Shown here: positions 8,480 to 17,364 of the stretch, one piece after another | Layout: the number at the start of each line of letters is the position of its first letter | Position numbering within the stretch: position 1 is the stretch's first letter | DNA from: Paenibacillus doosanensis | GTDB taxonomy: Bacteria; Bacillota; Bacilli; Paenibacillales; NBRC-103111 | NCBI RefSeq assembly: GCF_025060755.1 | Contig: NZ_JANYUY010000029.1 | Location: 1 to 64,000, forward strand | Length of the DNA stretch: 64,000 bases | Reading direction: 5' to 3' | Made by a program: the position numbers and the translations under genes | The notes under the pieces: generated by a model | Seen by the model: only the letters and a program-made list of their open reading frames with translations | Told to the model about the DNA's origin: nothing | Database searches by the model: none

Positions 8480-10336
8480 GTGTTCATACTCAGAAGCATA
8501 GTCGGTAAGCTGTGGATCACGATTATCGGCCTGGTCGCCGTCATCTTGATGGTATTGGGCTTGTTTCTGTTTCAATATATCCAAACTTCCTTTCCCAAGT
8601 CGCAGGACCAGATCGAGAATTTGCATAAGCTCGCTTTGAAGGTGTCGAACGGGATTTCGGTTCACAGCGAGGACGACCATTATATTATGATGGTCAACGA
8701 TTTGCTAAGCGCTCAAGAGGCGACCGTATTTATCGTCGATACGGATTTCAACCAATCCGGGTTTTCGGAAGAAGCGGGCAGCTTGGATGATTTGCATTAT
8801 AATGATTTTTTCAGCAAGCAGGATATGCAGAACGTATTTAACGGAACGATCATCGATAATCAGGTAGCCGGCAAAGGCGGCGTGAAGCAGCGCACGAACA
8901 GCTTGTATTCCGCAGTCGCCGTGCCGCTGAGGGATTCGGCGCAGCAGAAGGTGATCGGAGCCGCCGTGCTGTACCAATCGACGCAATCGGTCGAAGCGAC
9001 GCAGGCGTATGTCATGAGACTATTCGCTTATGTGTCGATGGCGGGGTTTTTGATGACGACGTTTTTCGCGTTCTTCTTGCTCACCCGGATTACGCAGCCG
9101 CTGCAGCAGCTTAGGAAAGCGGCGGATCTTATTTCCCATGGAGAATACGGTACGCGGGTGCCGATCTCTTCGGACGATGAAATCGGCGAGCTGTCCAAAA
9201 CGTTCAACCGGATGGGAGAAGAGCTGTCGGATACGATTAAGGCGCTTAACCATGAGAAAGAACATCTGTCAAGCGTGCTGCGCAGTATGGCGGATGCGGT
9301 GATTACGTTCGATGCGGACGGAATGGTGATTTTGACCAATCCGCAAGGCTATATGATCGTCAGGGACTGGAACCAAATCGAGTGGGAAGAATTCGATACG
9401 GATGGCGGGGAGGAAGCGGGCGACGGGATTCGGGTCGATACGATTCCTGCGCCGGTAAGACCGCTGTTCGAGCAGGTGATCAACGAAGCCAAGGAAATTG
9501 CCACGAAGCTGCACGTGCAAAATGAGGTATGGTCCATTGTGATGGCGCCGCTCTACTCGCGGGATGTCGTACGAGGCGTCGTTGCGGTCATGCGCAATGT
9601 AACCGAGGAGTTCCGGCTCGACAAGCTGCGCAAAGATTTCGTAGCCAACGTATCGCATGAGCTGCGAACGCCGCTTTCCATGCTGCAAGGCTATAGCGAG
9701 GCGCTGATCGACGATATCGCCTCGTCGCCGGAAGAGCGCAAGGAGCTGGCTCAGGTTATACACGACGAGTCGCTCCGCATGGGCAGACTCGTCAGAGATT
9801 TGCTCGACCTCGCCAAGATGGAAAACGGCAATTTGGAGCTTCACTTCCGCGAGGTTGATATCGCCGGCTTCATGCGGCGGATGCACCGCAAGTTCGCCGT
9901 GCTGTCGAAGGAGCAGGACATTACGATGACCTGCGAACTGCCGGAGGGCGAGCCGCTGGTTGCGGACGCGGATGAAGACCGCCTGGAGCAGGTGATGACG
10001 AATCTGCTGGATAACGCGATCCGGCATACGCCGGCCGGCGCGCAAATTCAGATGAAGGCGGCCCCCTCCGTGTATGAAGGCAAAGAGGCGGTAATACTGG
10101 AGATTACCGATCAGGGACAAGGCATTCCGGCCGGGGATCTGCCGTATATATTCGAGCGCTTCTACAAGGCGGATAAAGCGCGTACGCGCGGGACTACCGG
10201 AGGGACGGGGCTGGGGTTGTCCATCGTCAGCAACCTCGTGGAAGCCCATCGCGGCACGGTGCAAGTGAAGAGCGCCGTAGGGCAGGGCACGACGTTTACG
10301 GTCATTTTGCCAAAACAACAGTCGTTTTCTAACTAA
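8480..10336 (+). CDS. resE: Sensor histidine kinase ResE
   Basis: Membrane kinase that phosphorylates ResD in response to oxygen limitation or related redox signals. The 618-residue protein has transmembrane segments near residues 10-33 and 184-202, an extracytoplasmic loop between, a HAMP linker (about 203-255), a PAS-like region (262-375), the phosphoaccepting H393 in VSHELRTPLS, and an ATPase domain with N box (LLDNAIRH), DQGQGI and GTGLGLS. GTG 8480 abuts the resD stop (TAAGTG), so translation is probably coupled. A strong terminator follows at 10381. Confidence 0.94.
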   Translation: MFILRSIVGKLWITIIGLVAVILMVLGLFLFQYIQTSFPKSQDQIENLHKLALKVSNGISVHSEDDHYIMMVNDLLSAQEATVFIVDTDFNQSGFSEEAGSLDDLHYNDFFSKQDMQNVFNGTIIDNQVAGKGGVKQRTNSLYSAVAVPLRDSAQQKVIGAAVLYQSTQSVEATQAYVMRLFAYVSMAGFLMTTFFAFFLLTRITQPLQQLRKAADLISHGEYGTRVPISSDDEIGELSKTFNRMGEELSDTIKALNHEKEHLSSVLRSMADAVITFDADGMVILTNPQGYMIVRDWNQIEWEEFDTDGGEEAGDGIRVDTIPAPVRPLFEQVINEAKEIATKLHVQNEVWSIVMAPLYSRDVVRGVVAVMRNVTEEFRLDKLRKDFVANVSHELRTPLSMLQGYSEALIDDIASSPEERKELAQVIHDESLRMGRLVRDLLDLAKMENGNLELHFREVDIAGFMRRMHRKFAVLSKEQDITMTCELPEGEPLVADADEDRLEQVMTNLLDNAIRHTPAGAQIQMKAAPSVYEGKEAVILEITDQGQGIPAGDLPYIFERFYKADKARTRGTTGGTGLGLSIVSNLVEAHRGTVQVKSAVGQGTTFTVILPKQQSFSN

Positions 10337-10380
10337 TGGGAATTTTCAGACATTTTCGCGAAACGGCTCGAAACAACGAA

Positions 10381-10418
10381 GCGAGCTTCCGATACGATAT
10401 CGGAAGCTCGCTATTTTT
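10381..10418. terminator. Bidirectional terminator between resE and serA
   Basis: A perfect 14-bp stem (GCGAGCTTCCGATA at 10381-10394, TATCGGAAGCTCGC at 10398-10411) with a 3-nt loop is followed by TATTTTTGTT on the + strand and preceded by A-rich sequence that gives T on the - strand. It serves the convergent resE and serA transcripts. Confidence 0.92.
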
Positions 10419-10474
10419 GTTGAAAAAAGAAGCTAAATCTTGTTGTCCGTGAAACAAATCGGGGCCGAACCGTA

Positions 10475-12061
10475 CTATTCCAAAGTCAGTTCGCGGACGT
10501 TCGTCAGCTCGGGGAGCTTGATCAGCTGATCCAGGACATCCTTGGAAGCTTGTTTGTCGGTTGTCAGCACCATGATGGCGGAACCGCCGTATACTTTGCG
10601 TCCTACCTGCATCGTCGCGATGTTGACGTCGTTGCTGCCGAGCAGCGTGCCCACTTTGCCGATAATACCCGGCTTATCGTTGTGCGAGATCAACAGCAGG
10701 TTGCCTTGCGGCGCGATATCGACGGGGTATTGATCGATTTGCACGATCCGTTCGCCGTAGCCGGACAGCAGCGTTCCAGCCAAAGTGCGCTCTTCGTTTT
10801 TCGTCTTCAAGGTGACGGATACGAGGTTGGTGAACGTTTTGGATGCCGTCGATTTTTGCGTTACGATGTTCACGTCGCGAGTTTTGGCCAGGTGCATGGC
10901 ATTAACGATATTGACGCCTTCAAGCTGATTGGCGAGAATGCCTTTAACGATGTAGCGAGTGAGCGGAGTGGTGTCGACGTCACTCAAATCGCCGGAGTAA
11001 TTGACGACGATTTCGTTCACCGCGCCATCGGTCATTTGGCCGGCAAATTGTCCGAGATGCTCGCCGAGACCGAAGTACGGCTGCAGCTTGTTGAGCACGG
11101 TCGGCGGTACCGGAGGCATGTTCACCGCGTTTTTGAACGGCTGGTCGCGCAAGATGTGAAGCACTTCCTCCGACACGTCGATCGCTACGTTCTCCTGCGC
11201 TTCTACGGTCGATGCGCCGAGGTGAGGCGTTACGATAATTTTCGGATTGTTCAGGAATGGATGCTCGGCGCGAGGCGGTTCCTCTTCGAATACGTCGAAT
11301 GCCGCTCCGGCTACGATGCCTGCGTCGATCGCTTCGACCAAAGCTCCTTCGTCGATAATTCCGCCGCGCGCGCAGTTAACGATTCTTACGCCTTTTTTCA
11401 TCAGCTCGAATTGCGGACGGGAGATGATGTGGCGGGTCTCGTTAGTCAGCGGCGTATGCACGGTAATGAAGTCGGCTTGCGCCGCGATTTCGTTGACGGT
11501 GCCGAGTCTTACGCCGATTTTTTCGGCGCGTTCTTCCGTCAGGAACGGGTCGTAGCCGATCACGTCCATGCCGAACACTTTGGCGCGCTTGGCTACTTCG
11601 CTGCCGATCCGGCCCATGCCGAGAATCCCCAGCGTCTTGTTGCGAAGCTCTACGCCTACGAACGTTTTGCGGTCCCATTCGCCGCCGACGGTTTTCTTGT
11701 ACGCTTGCGGGATGGAACGAGCGACCGACATCATCATAGCGAAGGTCAGCTCACAAGTGGCGATAGTGTTGCCGTCGGGGGCGTTGATGACGACGATTCC
11801 GCGTTTGGTTGCGGCTTCCAGATCAATGTTGTCGACGCCGACGCCGGCGCGGCCGACGACTTTCAGCTTAGAAGCTGCAGCCATGATATTCTCGGTCACT
11901 TTCGTTTGGCTGCGTACCATCAAAGCGTCGTAATCGGCGATGATAGCGACCAGCTCGGCTTCGGAAAGGCCGGATTTTTTGTCAACCTCGACATCTTCCG
12001 CGTCGTACAGCATTTGAATCCCCATATCGCTGATGCCATCCATAACTAACACTTTAAACAT
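10475..12061 (-). CDS. serA: D-3-phosphoglycerate dehydrogenase
   Basis: Oxidises 3-phosphoglycerate to 3-phosphohydroxypyruvate with NAD, the first step of serine synthesis. The 528-residue protein is the long form: substrate domain, NAD-binding domain with GMGRIGSEVAKRA (about residues 149-161), catalytic TPHLGAST region (about 279-287), an intervening domain, and a C-terminal ACT domain (LLISHNDKPGIIGKVGTLLG) likely to bind serine. ATG 12061 follows GGAGG (12073-12069). Expression is expected to be controlled by the serine T-box leader just upstream. Confidence 0.95.
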   Translation of the reverse strand: MFKVLVMDGISDMGIQMLYDAEDVEVDKKSGLSEAELVAIIADYDALMVRSQTKVTENIMAAASKLKVVGRAGVGVDNIDLEAATKRGIVVINAPDGNTIATCELTFAMMMSVARSIPQAYKKTVGGEWDRKTFVGVELRNKTLGILGMGRIGSEVAKRAKVFGMDVIGYDPFLTEERAEKIGVRLGTVNEIAAQADFITVHTPLTNETRHIISRPQFELMKKGVRIVNCARGGIIDEGALVEAIDAGIVAGAAFDVFEEEPPRAEHPFLNNPKIIVTPHLGASTVEAQENVAIDVSEEVLHILRDQPFKNAVNMPPVPPTVLNKLQPYFGLGEHLGQFAGQMTDGAVNEIVVNYSGDLSDVDTTPLTRYIVKGILANQLEGVNIVNAMHLAKTRDVNIVTQKSTASKTFTNLVSVTLKTKNEERTLAGTLLSGYGERIVQIDQYPVDIAPQGNLLLISHNDKPGIIGKVGTLLGSNDVNIATMQVGRKVYGGSAIMVLTTDKQASKDVLDQLIKLPELTNVRELTLE

Positions 12062-12103
12062 TGTTTACAGACCTCCATTTTATTATAATTTGAAAAAAGA
12101 ACA

Positions 12104-12409
12104 TAAAAAAACTCCTCATCCCCATACGATTGCCGTATAAAAGGGACGAAGAGCTGCTCTCGTGGTACCACCCTAATTCGCTGCACGCTCGCACGCGCAG
12201 CCTCATGAGTCTGTCGACTCGGAACGATAACGGGTTCTAGGCGGCTGAGTCTACACAGGTTTTCGCGGAAAGCGAAGGCCATTTCGAAAACAGCGACTCG
12301 GGAGTGCTCCACGTAAATGATAATGTCCGACTCGCACCGATCGTCGGCTCTCTGCGCATTACCGGTTTACATTGTCTCCGTCAATGTCATTGCTGGCTAG
12401 TTGAAATTT
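12104..12409 (-). promoter_or_regulatory. Serine T-box riboswitch leader of serA
   Basis: Read on the - strand the leader holds the T-box core AGGGTGGTACCACG (12174-12161), which pairs with the uncharged tRNA acceptor end, and a Stem I region with GCAGAGAGCC and GGTGCGAG. The probable specifier is AGC (12308-12306) followed by A, a serine codon, which fits the downstream gene. A terminator follows: arms at 12153-12143 and 12122-12112, an inner ATACG/CGTAT stem, then seven U. Uncharged tRNA-Ser would favour the antiterminator and serA transcription. The specifier was placed by eye. Confidence 0.9.
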
Positions 12410-12415
12410 TTCATT

Positions 12416-12444
12416 AGCGTACCATGCCTTTCAGGTCGTGTCAA
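12416..12444 (-). promoter_or_regulatory. Likely sigma-A promoter of serA
   Basis: On the - strand a perfect TTGACA (12444-12439) is followed after 17 nt by TACGCT (12421-12416). Transcription would begin near 12409, directly ahead of the T-box Stem I, the expected arrangement. Confidence 0.65.
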
Positions 12445-12662
12445 TAGGTGTCGAAACGATTGTTTCAGCCGTTGAATTAGCCTGGACCTCTTAGGGCAAT
12501 CTACGTACGCTTACCGGATATTTACTGCTGATTGTTCGTCTTTATCCGGATACAAACCATATTTTATGGCAAATTGCTTTAGATTGCAATGGTTTTTACT
12601 TGATCAATTGTGAATTTTTCGTTATTCTTCATTACAGCCGCGAAAAAAGGAGGACCAGCCTT

Positions 12663-12989
12663 ATGGAATCGTTCGAATATATCGAGCCAAGAGAGTTTCT
12701 GGAGAAGGTGGACGGGAAGCGATTGGGCGATGCTCTGATTATTGATGTCCGGGAGCCGATGGAGTGGGATTATTATCATCTGGAAGAGGCCAAGCTGATA
12801 CCGATGAATACGATTCCCGCCCGCTTGCCCGAGCTTCCCCAGGACAAGCCGCTGTACATCGTATGCGCGCATGGCCTGAGAAGCGCAAACGTATGCTATT
12901 ACTTGCGGCAGCACGGGTATGAGCAGGTGATCAATGTGGAGGGCGGGATGGCGGCCGTGGCCATGCTGCGCGGTTTTCAATACGACTGA
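12663..12989 (+). CDS. Rhodanese-like sulfurtransferase domain protein
   Basis: A single-domain rhodanese of 108 residues. It has the CH2A-type DVREPMEW segment and an active-site loop VCAHGLRSA with catalytic C68, which would carry a persulfide. Such proteins move sulfane sulfur or detoxify sulfide/cyanide; the partner cannot be told here. ATG 12663 follows AAAGGAGGACC. No signal peptide, so cytoplasmic. A long-loop inverted repeat (AAGCCGC 13014-13020, GCGGCTT 13055-13061, then TTG) after the gene may be a weak terminator. Confidence 0.85.
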   Translation: MESFEYIEPREFLEKVDGKRLGDALIIDVREPMEWDYYHLEEAKLIPMNTIPARLPELPQDKPLYIVCAHGLRSANVCYYLRQHGYEQVINVEGGMAAVAMLRGFQYD

Positions 12990-13096
12990 GGCCGAAATGT
13001 CAGAACGGCAAACAAGCCGCTAGCGGCAAGCAGGTTCACTGCGATGCCCGCGAGGCGGCTTTTGCTGTAATGGCGCGGCATTGGCTTCCGCGCGAA

Positions 13097-14020
13097 TCAC
13101 GGCTGCGGCTCGTCGATGAAGAAGGGGAGCTGCGGCAGCGTTTCGCCCGCATACCATCTGCTCTTGCTGCGGATAAAGTCGCCGGTGCGAACGGCGTCCG
13201 TGGCGAGCAGAACGTCCGCTACGGGCTGCACCTGATTCAAATTCATTTTGCCCGCTTGCCCCGTCGCCACCATCTCATCGATCCGGCTGGTCATGTCCTG
13301 GGGCGTAAACGGTCTGAACGTCTGCGAAGCGGCAAGCATGGCGGCGACGTAGTCGTTTTTGGCGTTTAACGACAGCGCCCTCCAATCCGTCACATTGAGC
13401 GGCTTGGCCGGGTCGGCGAGCTTGATGTCGGGGTGATCGGCGGCATTCCATTTTACGATGGCGTCGTAATAATTTTGCTGTGCGGCCAGAGCGAACTTTT
13501 TCGCTTCGACAATATACGCGTCCTTGTTCAGCTCATCCAGCGCTTGAGCGGCGGGAATCGCATTGGCTTTGGATTGAAATCCGCTTAAGGCTTCGTTAAA
13601 GAGCTTAAGGCTTTTCGCATAGTTTTGCTGGCCTTCCTGCAGCAAAGGCGAGGAGTCCGGCATTGACGCGCTGCTGACTTCGCCGTATTTGTCCTTGGCC
13701 AGCTTGGCCAAATCTTTCAATATCAGGGAGACGTCGGCGGAACGGTTCAGCTCGAGCGCGTTTAATTTATCGAACCAGCTGTTCTGAAATTCCCTATACG
13801 GCTGATAAATGGTATGATAATAAGACACCAAATACTGTTGATGATAGGCGGAATACTCTTGGGCGGCATTTGTCTGTTTGGAGAACAGTTCGGCATACTT
13901 CGCTTCGGAACGTTCCTGACCCAATCGTACGCCGAGGAAAAAAGTTCCGAGGGCCAGTACCAGCATAAAAATAAAGATGAGAACAAATAAGTAATCAGAA
14001 CGGGTCAACTGTTTCTCCAT
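13097..14020 (-). CDS. Membrane-anchored protein of unknown function
   Basis: I do not recognise this 307-residue protein. ATG 14020 follows AAGGAG on the - strand. One hydrophobic segment (about residues 10-30, FVLIFIFMLVLALGTFFLGV) anchors it; the remainder is hydrophilic and mostly helical with many A, Q and Y residues, and would lie outside the cell given the short charged N-terminus. It has no cysteine and no recognisable catalytic motif. It stands alone on the - strand, divergent from the CPBP protease gene at 14219, so the two could share a regulatory region. Confidence 0.75.
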   Translation of the reverse strand: MEKQLTRSDYLFVLIFIFMLVLALGTFFLGVRLGQERSEAKYAELFSKQTNAAQEYSAYHQQYLVSYYHTIYQPYREFQNSWFDKLNALELNRSADVSLILKDLAKLAKDKYGEVSSASMPDSSPLLQEGQQNYAKSLKLFNEALSGFQSKANAIPAAQALDELNKDAYIVEAKKFALAAQQNYYDAIVKWNAADHPDIKLADPAKPLNVTDWRALSLNAKNDYVAAMLAASQTFRPFTPQDMTSRIDEMVATGQAGKMNLNQVQPVADVLLATDAVRTGDFIRSKSRWYAGETLPQLPFFIDEPQP

Positions 14021-14218
14021 TAAGCATGCTCCTTGTAGTCTTTTTTGCGCGTAGGAAAGCGGGGTTCGCGTCCGCGAGACTGCCTGCGGCGAACCCATTG
14101 TCCGGGTGACCGGCAATCTGCGGTTTCACTGCTTGCGGCAGCTGTCGCGGGCAGGCGCGAAGCGGCGGCCACCCCACTGATAGTATAGGTGATTTTGTCG
14201 AATAAAGGAATAATCCGG

Positions 14219-14812
14219 ATGAAAAAATTTAACTTCAAGCAGTTCAAGTTTCGGTCGCTGAGAGTGGATGAAATCGACGAACGATACTTGATCATGAACT
14301 TGTACGTAACGCAATTATTGGTATTGGTTCTTGGGTCCATCATTATGCTGTTTCATAGGCCATCGCTTGCCGCGATGTTTTCATGGAAACAGGGGATAGC
14401 CATTCCGCTCTGGGGCGTCGCTTTGGCGGCCGTCGTGCTGATCGTGGACGTTCTGATCTCGCGGTGGGTTCCGCCCGAGGTCACCGACGACGGCGGCATC
14501 AACGAAATGCTGTTCAGAAACCGCCCTTTGTGGCATATTACGGTCATGTCGTTTATTGTGGCGGTTTGCGAAGAATGGCTGTTCCGGGGAGCGATCCAAT
14601 CATTCTGGGGGCCTTACTGGACGAGCATTTTATTTGCGGCGATCCATATCCGCTATTTGCAGCATTGGCTGATGACGGGGCTGGTGTTCGGCATCAGCTA
14701 CGGACTGGGGTGGATCTATATACAGACCGGCTCTCTGTGGGCGCCGATCATTGCGCACTTCGTCATCGATTTCATCATGGGTTGTATCATTCGTTACAGG
14801 AGAGAGGATTAA
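14219..14812 (+). CDS. CPBP-family intramembrane glutamic endopeptidase (YpbD-like)
   Basis: Membrane protease or protease-like protein of the CAAX/CPBP (Abi) family. The 197-residue product has several transmembrane helices; motif 1 is CEEWLFRGAIQ with the Glu-Glu pair and arginine, motif 2 is HIRYLQHW and motif 3 HFVIDFI, each giving a conserved histidine of the active site. ATG 14219 follows AAAGGAA; an earlier in-frame ATG at 14189 lacks an RBS. B. subtilis ypbD lies in the same chromosomal neighbourhood. Substrate unknown. A small membrane protein gene follows with no gap. Confidence 0.85.
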   Translation: MKKFNFKQFKFRSLRVDEIDERYLIMNLYVTQLLVLVLGSIIMLFHRPSLAAMFSWKQGIAIPLWGVALAAVVLIVDVLISRWVPPEVTDDGGINEMLFRNRPLWHITVMSFIVAVCEEWLFRGAIQSFWGPYWTSILFAAIHIRYLQHWLMTGLVFGISYGLGWIYIQTGSLWAPIIAHFVIDFIMGCIIRYRRED

Positions 14813-15025
14813 ATGTATTCCAGACAACAAGAGCTGAACATGCCGAATGAGCAAGGACCGGAAGAAGAACGGGAGGAGCATTTCCTCCCGCCGCGCAAAA
14901 CGGTGCACCCGACGGAAAGAGAAAAATATCTCCCGATTTTTTACCGGACCTTGCTTTGGCTGTTCATTTTACTTGTCGTAAGCTTACTGGTATGGGGTTG
15001 GCGTTACGTCCGCAGCCATACATGA
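14813..15025 (+). CDS. Small single-span membrane protein, unknown function
   Basis: A 70-residue protein whose ATG follows the stop of the CPBP gene directly (TAAATG), with GGAGAGAGG upstream inside that gene, so translation is likely coupled. The first 45 residues are highly charged and acidic, then a transmembrane helix (about 46-64, LLWLFILLVVSLLVWGW) and a short basic tail. I do not recognise a family; the arrangement suggests a partner or substrate of the protease, which is inference. Confidence 0.65.
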   Translation: MYSRQQELNMPNEQGPEEEREEHFLPPRKTVHPTEREKYLPIFYRTLLWLFILLVVSLLVWGWRYVRSHT

Positions 15026-15055
15026 CCTTGAGGATTGAAGCGCGTCCGGCTCGGA

Positions 15056-15976
15056 TTACAAGCCGATATCAATGGAGGAAGGGTCTACGAATCCGTATTC
15101 CTTCCCCTCCAGCTCGGTCAGCAGCTTGTCGAGGGCTTTGACCGTCCAGGGAAGCTCATGCATCAGAATGTTACTGCCCGGCCGGAGCTGCTCAAGCACG
15201 TTCGCGACCACTTTATCCGGATCATTGCTTTTGGTCGACATCTCCCAATCCTTCGAACCGTTGGACCACGTCATAAACAGCATGTTCTCTTCTTTGACCT
15301 TCGCGCGAACGATATCTCCTCCCGACCCGAACGGAGGCCGGAAAAACTGCGGCGAGCTGCCGGTCGCTTCCTTCACGATCGCTTGTACGTCCCCGATTTG
15401 TTGATCGACTTTTTCTTTACCCTCTTTTTTCAAATCGATATGATCCCAGGAATGGTTGCCTATCGTTTGTCCGCGTTCTTGAATGAGCTTCAGCAGCTCG
15501 GGATGCTGCTTGACCCTGTACCCGTTCACAAAGAAAATCGCCTTGGCATGATGTTTGTCGAGCGTATCCAGCAGAGGCTCAAGCATGTCTTTATCCTTCG
15601 GGCCGTCGTCAAAGGTGAGCAGGACGACCTTCTTGCTCGTCGCTTCCGGATCGATCGGAACGATATCATAGCTTTTGGCGTTCAACTTGTACAGTTTGGG
15701 AGCCGGTTTCTCGGCGGCCGCTTGCTGCTGCTTGTCTTGCCCGGCGGGAGGGACTGCGGCCTGTCCGGTCTGAGGGCCTCCTTGCCCCGCTTGCGGGGGC
15801 TGAGCCTGCGCTGCTTGATCGATTGCGTTCGAAGACGCAGGGGAGGACGCTGTGCCGGTACTGTCAGGCTGCGCTTGTCCGGCCGGAGGCGCGGCGGATG
15901 GTTCGGCGGAATTGCGGCAGGCGGTTGCCGTTAAAATCAGGCAGGCGGCAAGCGCCCAGAGCAGTTTGTTTTTCAT
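15056..15976 (-). CDS. Polysaccharide deacetylase lipoprotein (NodB homology)
   Basis: A 306-residue lipoprotein. The signal peptide ends in a lipobox-like LTATAC (cysteine at about residue 20), followed by a Pro/Ala/Gln-rich linker to about residue 110. The NodB domain has LTFDDGPKD (metal and catalytic Asp), NHSWDHIDL (two metal histidines) and FRPPFGSGG. Members remove acetyl groups from peptidoglycan or other surface glycans. ATG 15976 follows AGGAG; upstream in-frame ATGs have no RBS. It is convergent with the small membrane gene ending at 15025. Confidence 0.88.
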   Translation of the reverse strand: MKNKLLWALAACLILTATACRNSAEPSAAPPAGQAQPDSTGTASSPASSNAIDQAAQAQPPQAGQGGPQTGQAAVPPAGQDKQQQAAAEKPAPKLYKLNAKSYDIVPIDPEATSKKVVLLTFDDGPKDKDMLEPLLDTLDKHHAKAIFFVNGYRVKQHPELLKLIQERGQTIGNHSWDHIDLKKEGKEKVDQQIGDVQAIVKEATGSSPQFFRPPFGSGGDIVRAKVKEENMLFMTWSNGSKDWEMSTKSNDPDKVVANVLEQLRPGSNILMHELPWTVKALDKLLTELEGKEYGFVDPSSIDIGL

Positions 15977-16084
15977 CGCATAAAAACTCCTATTCTTTGC
16001 TGGTTTCCTAATTTTATCATGCATGGTTCCCCTCTTCATAGCGGAAAATACGATTGTAAGCAAACTGATGGAGGGATGGATACC

Positions 16085-16441
16085 ATGAAGATCGGTTCGT
16101 TCTTGCTAGGCGGCTTGGTCGGCGCGGCTGCCGTTATGTATTTTAATAATAAAAGCAAATCCATGCTATTTTCCGCTTTCAGCAGCAACAATCAGTCGCT
16201 CGGACAAATGACGGACAAATCGAAGGAACGGCGCAAGGACTCGGTGCACGAGGAGAAGCATAAGCCTGCGTCTGCAGCAGCTTCCCATGACTCCGGCTCC
16301 TCCCATGAGAAGGACGGCAGCCATTCCGGCTCGACGCTCAGCAAGGTGGAGGAGATCATCAGCCAAGACCCCGAGCTGAAGTCGACAGTCGACGAAATTT
16401 TGGCCGAAAATCAACAAAAAGAAGTATATCATACGCAGTGA
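16085..16441 (+). CDS. YtxH-like small protein with membrane anchor
   Basis: A 118-residue protein with an N-terminal glycine-rich transmembrane segment (MKIGSFLLGGLVGAAAVMYF), as in YtxH-domain proteins, and a hydrophilic tail rich in Lys, His and Ser. The C-terminus has a predicted acidic helix (SKVEEIISQDPELKSTVDEI). ATG 16085 lies 10 nt after GGAGGG; ATG 16076 is too close to it. Function is not established; YtxH proteins are often stress-linked. A terminator follows at 16467. Confidence 0.7.
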   Translation: MKIGSFLLGGLVGAAAVMYFNNKSKSMLFSAFSSNNQSLGQMTDKSKERRKDSVHEEKHKPASAAASHDSGSSHEKDGSHSGSTLSKVEEIISQDPELKSTVDEILAENQQKEVYHTQ

Positions 16442-16466
16442 CCGTCTGGAGCGGGCGCTTGCAAAG

Positions 16467-16507
16467 AGCACAGGCAGGAAAGCGCTGCTTGTGCTTTTTG
16501 TTTTTTT
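16467..16507 (+). terminator. Rho-independent terminator after the YtxH-like gene
   Basis: AGCACAGGCAG (16467-16477) pairs with CTGCTTGTGCT (16485-16495) with one G-U pair; the T tract TTTTTGTTTTTTT begins at 16495. Confidence 0.85.
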
Positions 16508-16642
16508 ACAGTCATTCGTACATTTATTGTTATGTTGTGATATAATAGACATATAATTGAATACAAGCTATAATTGCTTACTCACCTTTTTAACCTTACT
16601 TCATAAGCTATTAATATACGCGTCGGCAAGGAGGAATCCTGT

Positions 16643-17245
16643 ATGAAAATGGAGCGTTTAAGTCAGGACAAGATACGGATTTTCCTCACATTCGACGACT
16701 TGACGGAGCGAGGCATTCAAAAGGATGACATGTGGAGAGAAATTCCTAAAGTGCACGAACTGTTCAGCGACATGATGGACCAGGCTTATACCGAGCTGGG
16801 CTTTGAACCGTCCGGCCCGCTGGCCGTGGAGGTGCTGCAGCTTCCTGCTCAGGGCATGGTTGTCATCGTAACCCGCGGCAAAGTCGATTTCCAGCAAACC
16901 GTCGAGTCGTATGACGAGGAAGTCGAGGAGATGTATGAGCTTGAAGTGACGCTGGAGCAAACCGATCAGATTTCCTACATGTTCCATGATTTTGAAGATA
17001 TGCTTCGCATGGCTAAGGTTTTGAATCCGTTAGTCACAGAGGGCGGGAGCCTGTTTGCTTATAAGAACAAATGGTTCTTGCTGCTTAATGCCGACGAAAT
17101 GGATGAGAACGGATACCAGGCTGTCATTGCCGTGTTGTCGGAGTTCGGTGAGGCTGCTACTGTGACTAGAGCTGTGCTGGAGGAGTATGGGAAGACGGTC
17201 ATTGCTGAAAACGCCGTTAAAGTGCTATGCGCACATTTTAAATAA
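16643..17245 (+). CDS. MecA-family adaptor protein for ClpC
   Basis: Adaptor that delivers substrates to the ClpCP protease. The 200-residue product begins MKMERLSQDKIRIFLTFDDL, the conserved N-terminal substrate-binding start of MecA, and its C-terminal half matches the ClpC-binding domain (FEDMLRMAKVL ... LLLNADEMDENGYQAVIAVLSEFGE). ATG 16643 follows AAGGAGGAATCC. Its position next to the glutamate dehydrogenase remnant parallels B. subtilis mecB (ypbH) rather than mecA, but paralog identity needs a tree. TATAAT sequences at 16541 and 16552 may be -10 elements; no good -35 is visible. Confidence 0.88.
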   Translation: MKMERLSQDKIRIFLTFDDLTERGIQKDDMWREIPKVHELFSDMMDQAYTELGFEPSGPLAVEVLQLPAQGMVVIVTRGKVDFQQTVESYDEEVEEMYELEVTLEQTDQISYMFHDFEDMLRMAKVLNPLVTEGGSLFAYKNKWFLLLNADEMDENGYQAVIAVLSEFGEAATVTRAVLEEYGKTVIAENAVKVLCAHFK

Positions 17246-17283
17246 TGATCTTGGTGCTTTACAGATCGATCACAATGTTCGAA

Positions 17284-17327
17284 GGCATTCTTCAAAAACA
17301 GTCTTGTTTTTGCGGAGTGCCTTTTTT
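17284..17327 (+). terminator. Terminator after the MecA-family gene
   Basis: GGCATTC (17284-17290) pairs with GAGTGCC and, inside, CAAAAACA pairs with TGTTTTTG, closing a long hairpin that ends at 17321 and is followed by six T (17322-17327). It separates the adaptor gene from the gene at 17365. Confidence 0.88.
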
Positions 17328-17364
17328 GCGATGCGGATACGAAGTTCGGACAAGGGGGCGCACT

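Noticed and set aside
10550-12049. 499-codon open frame on the + strand opposite serA
   Set aside because: Mirror of the serA codon pattern, no RBS and no protein-like motifs; serA on the - strand is certain.
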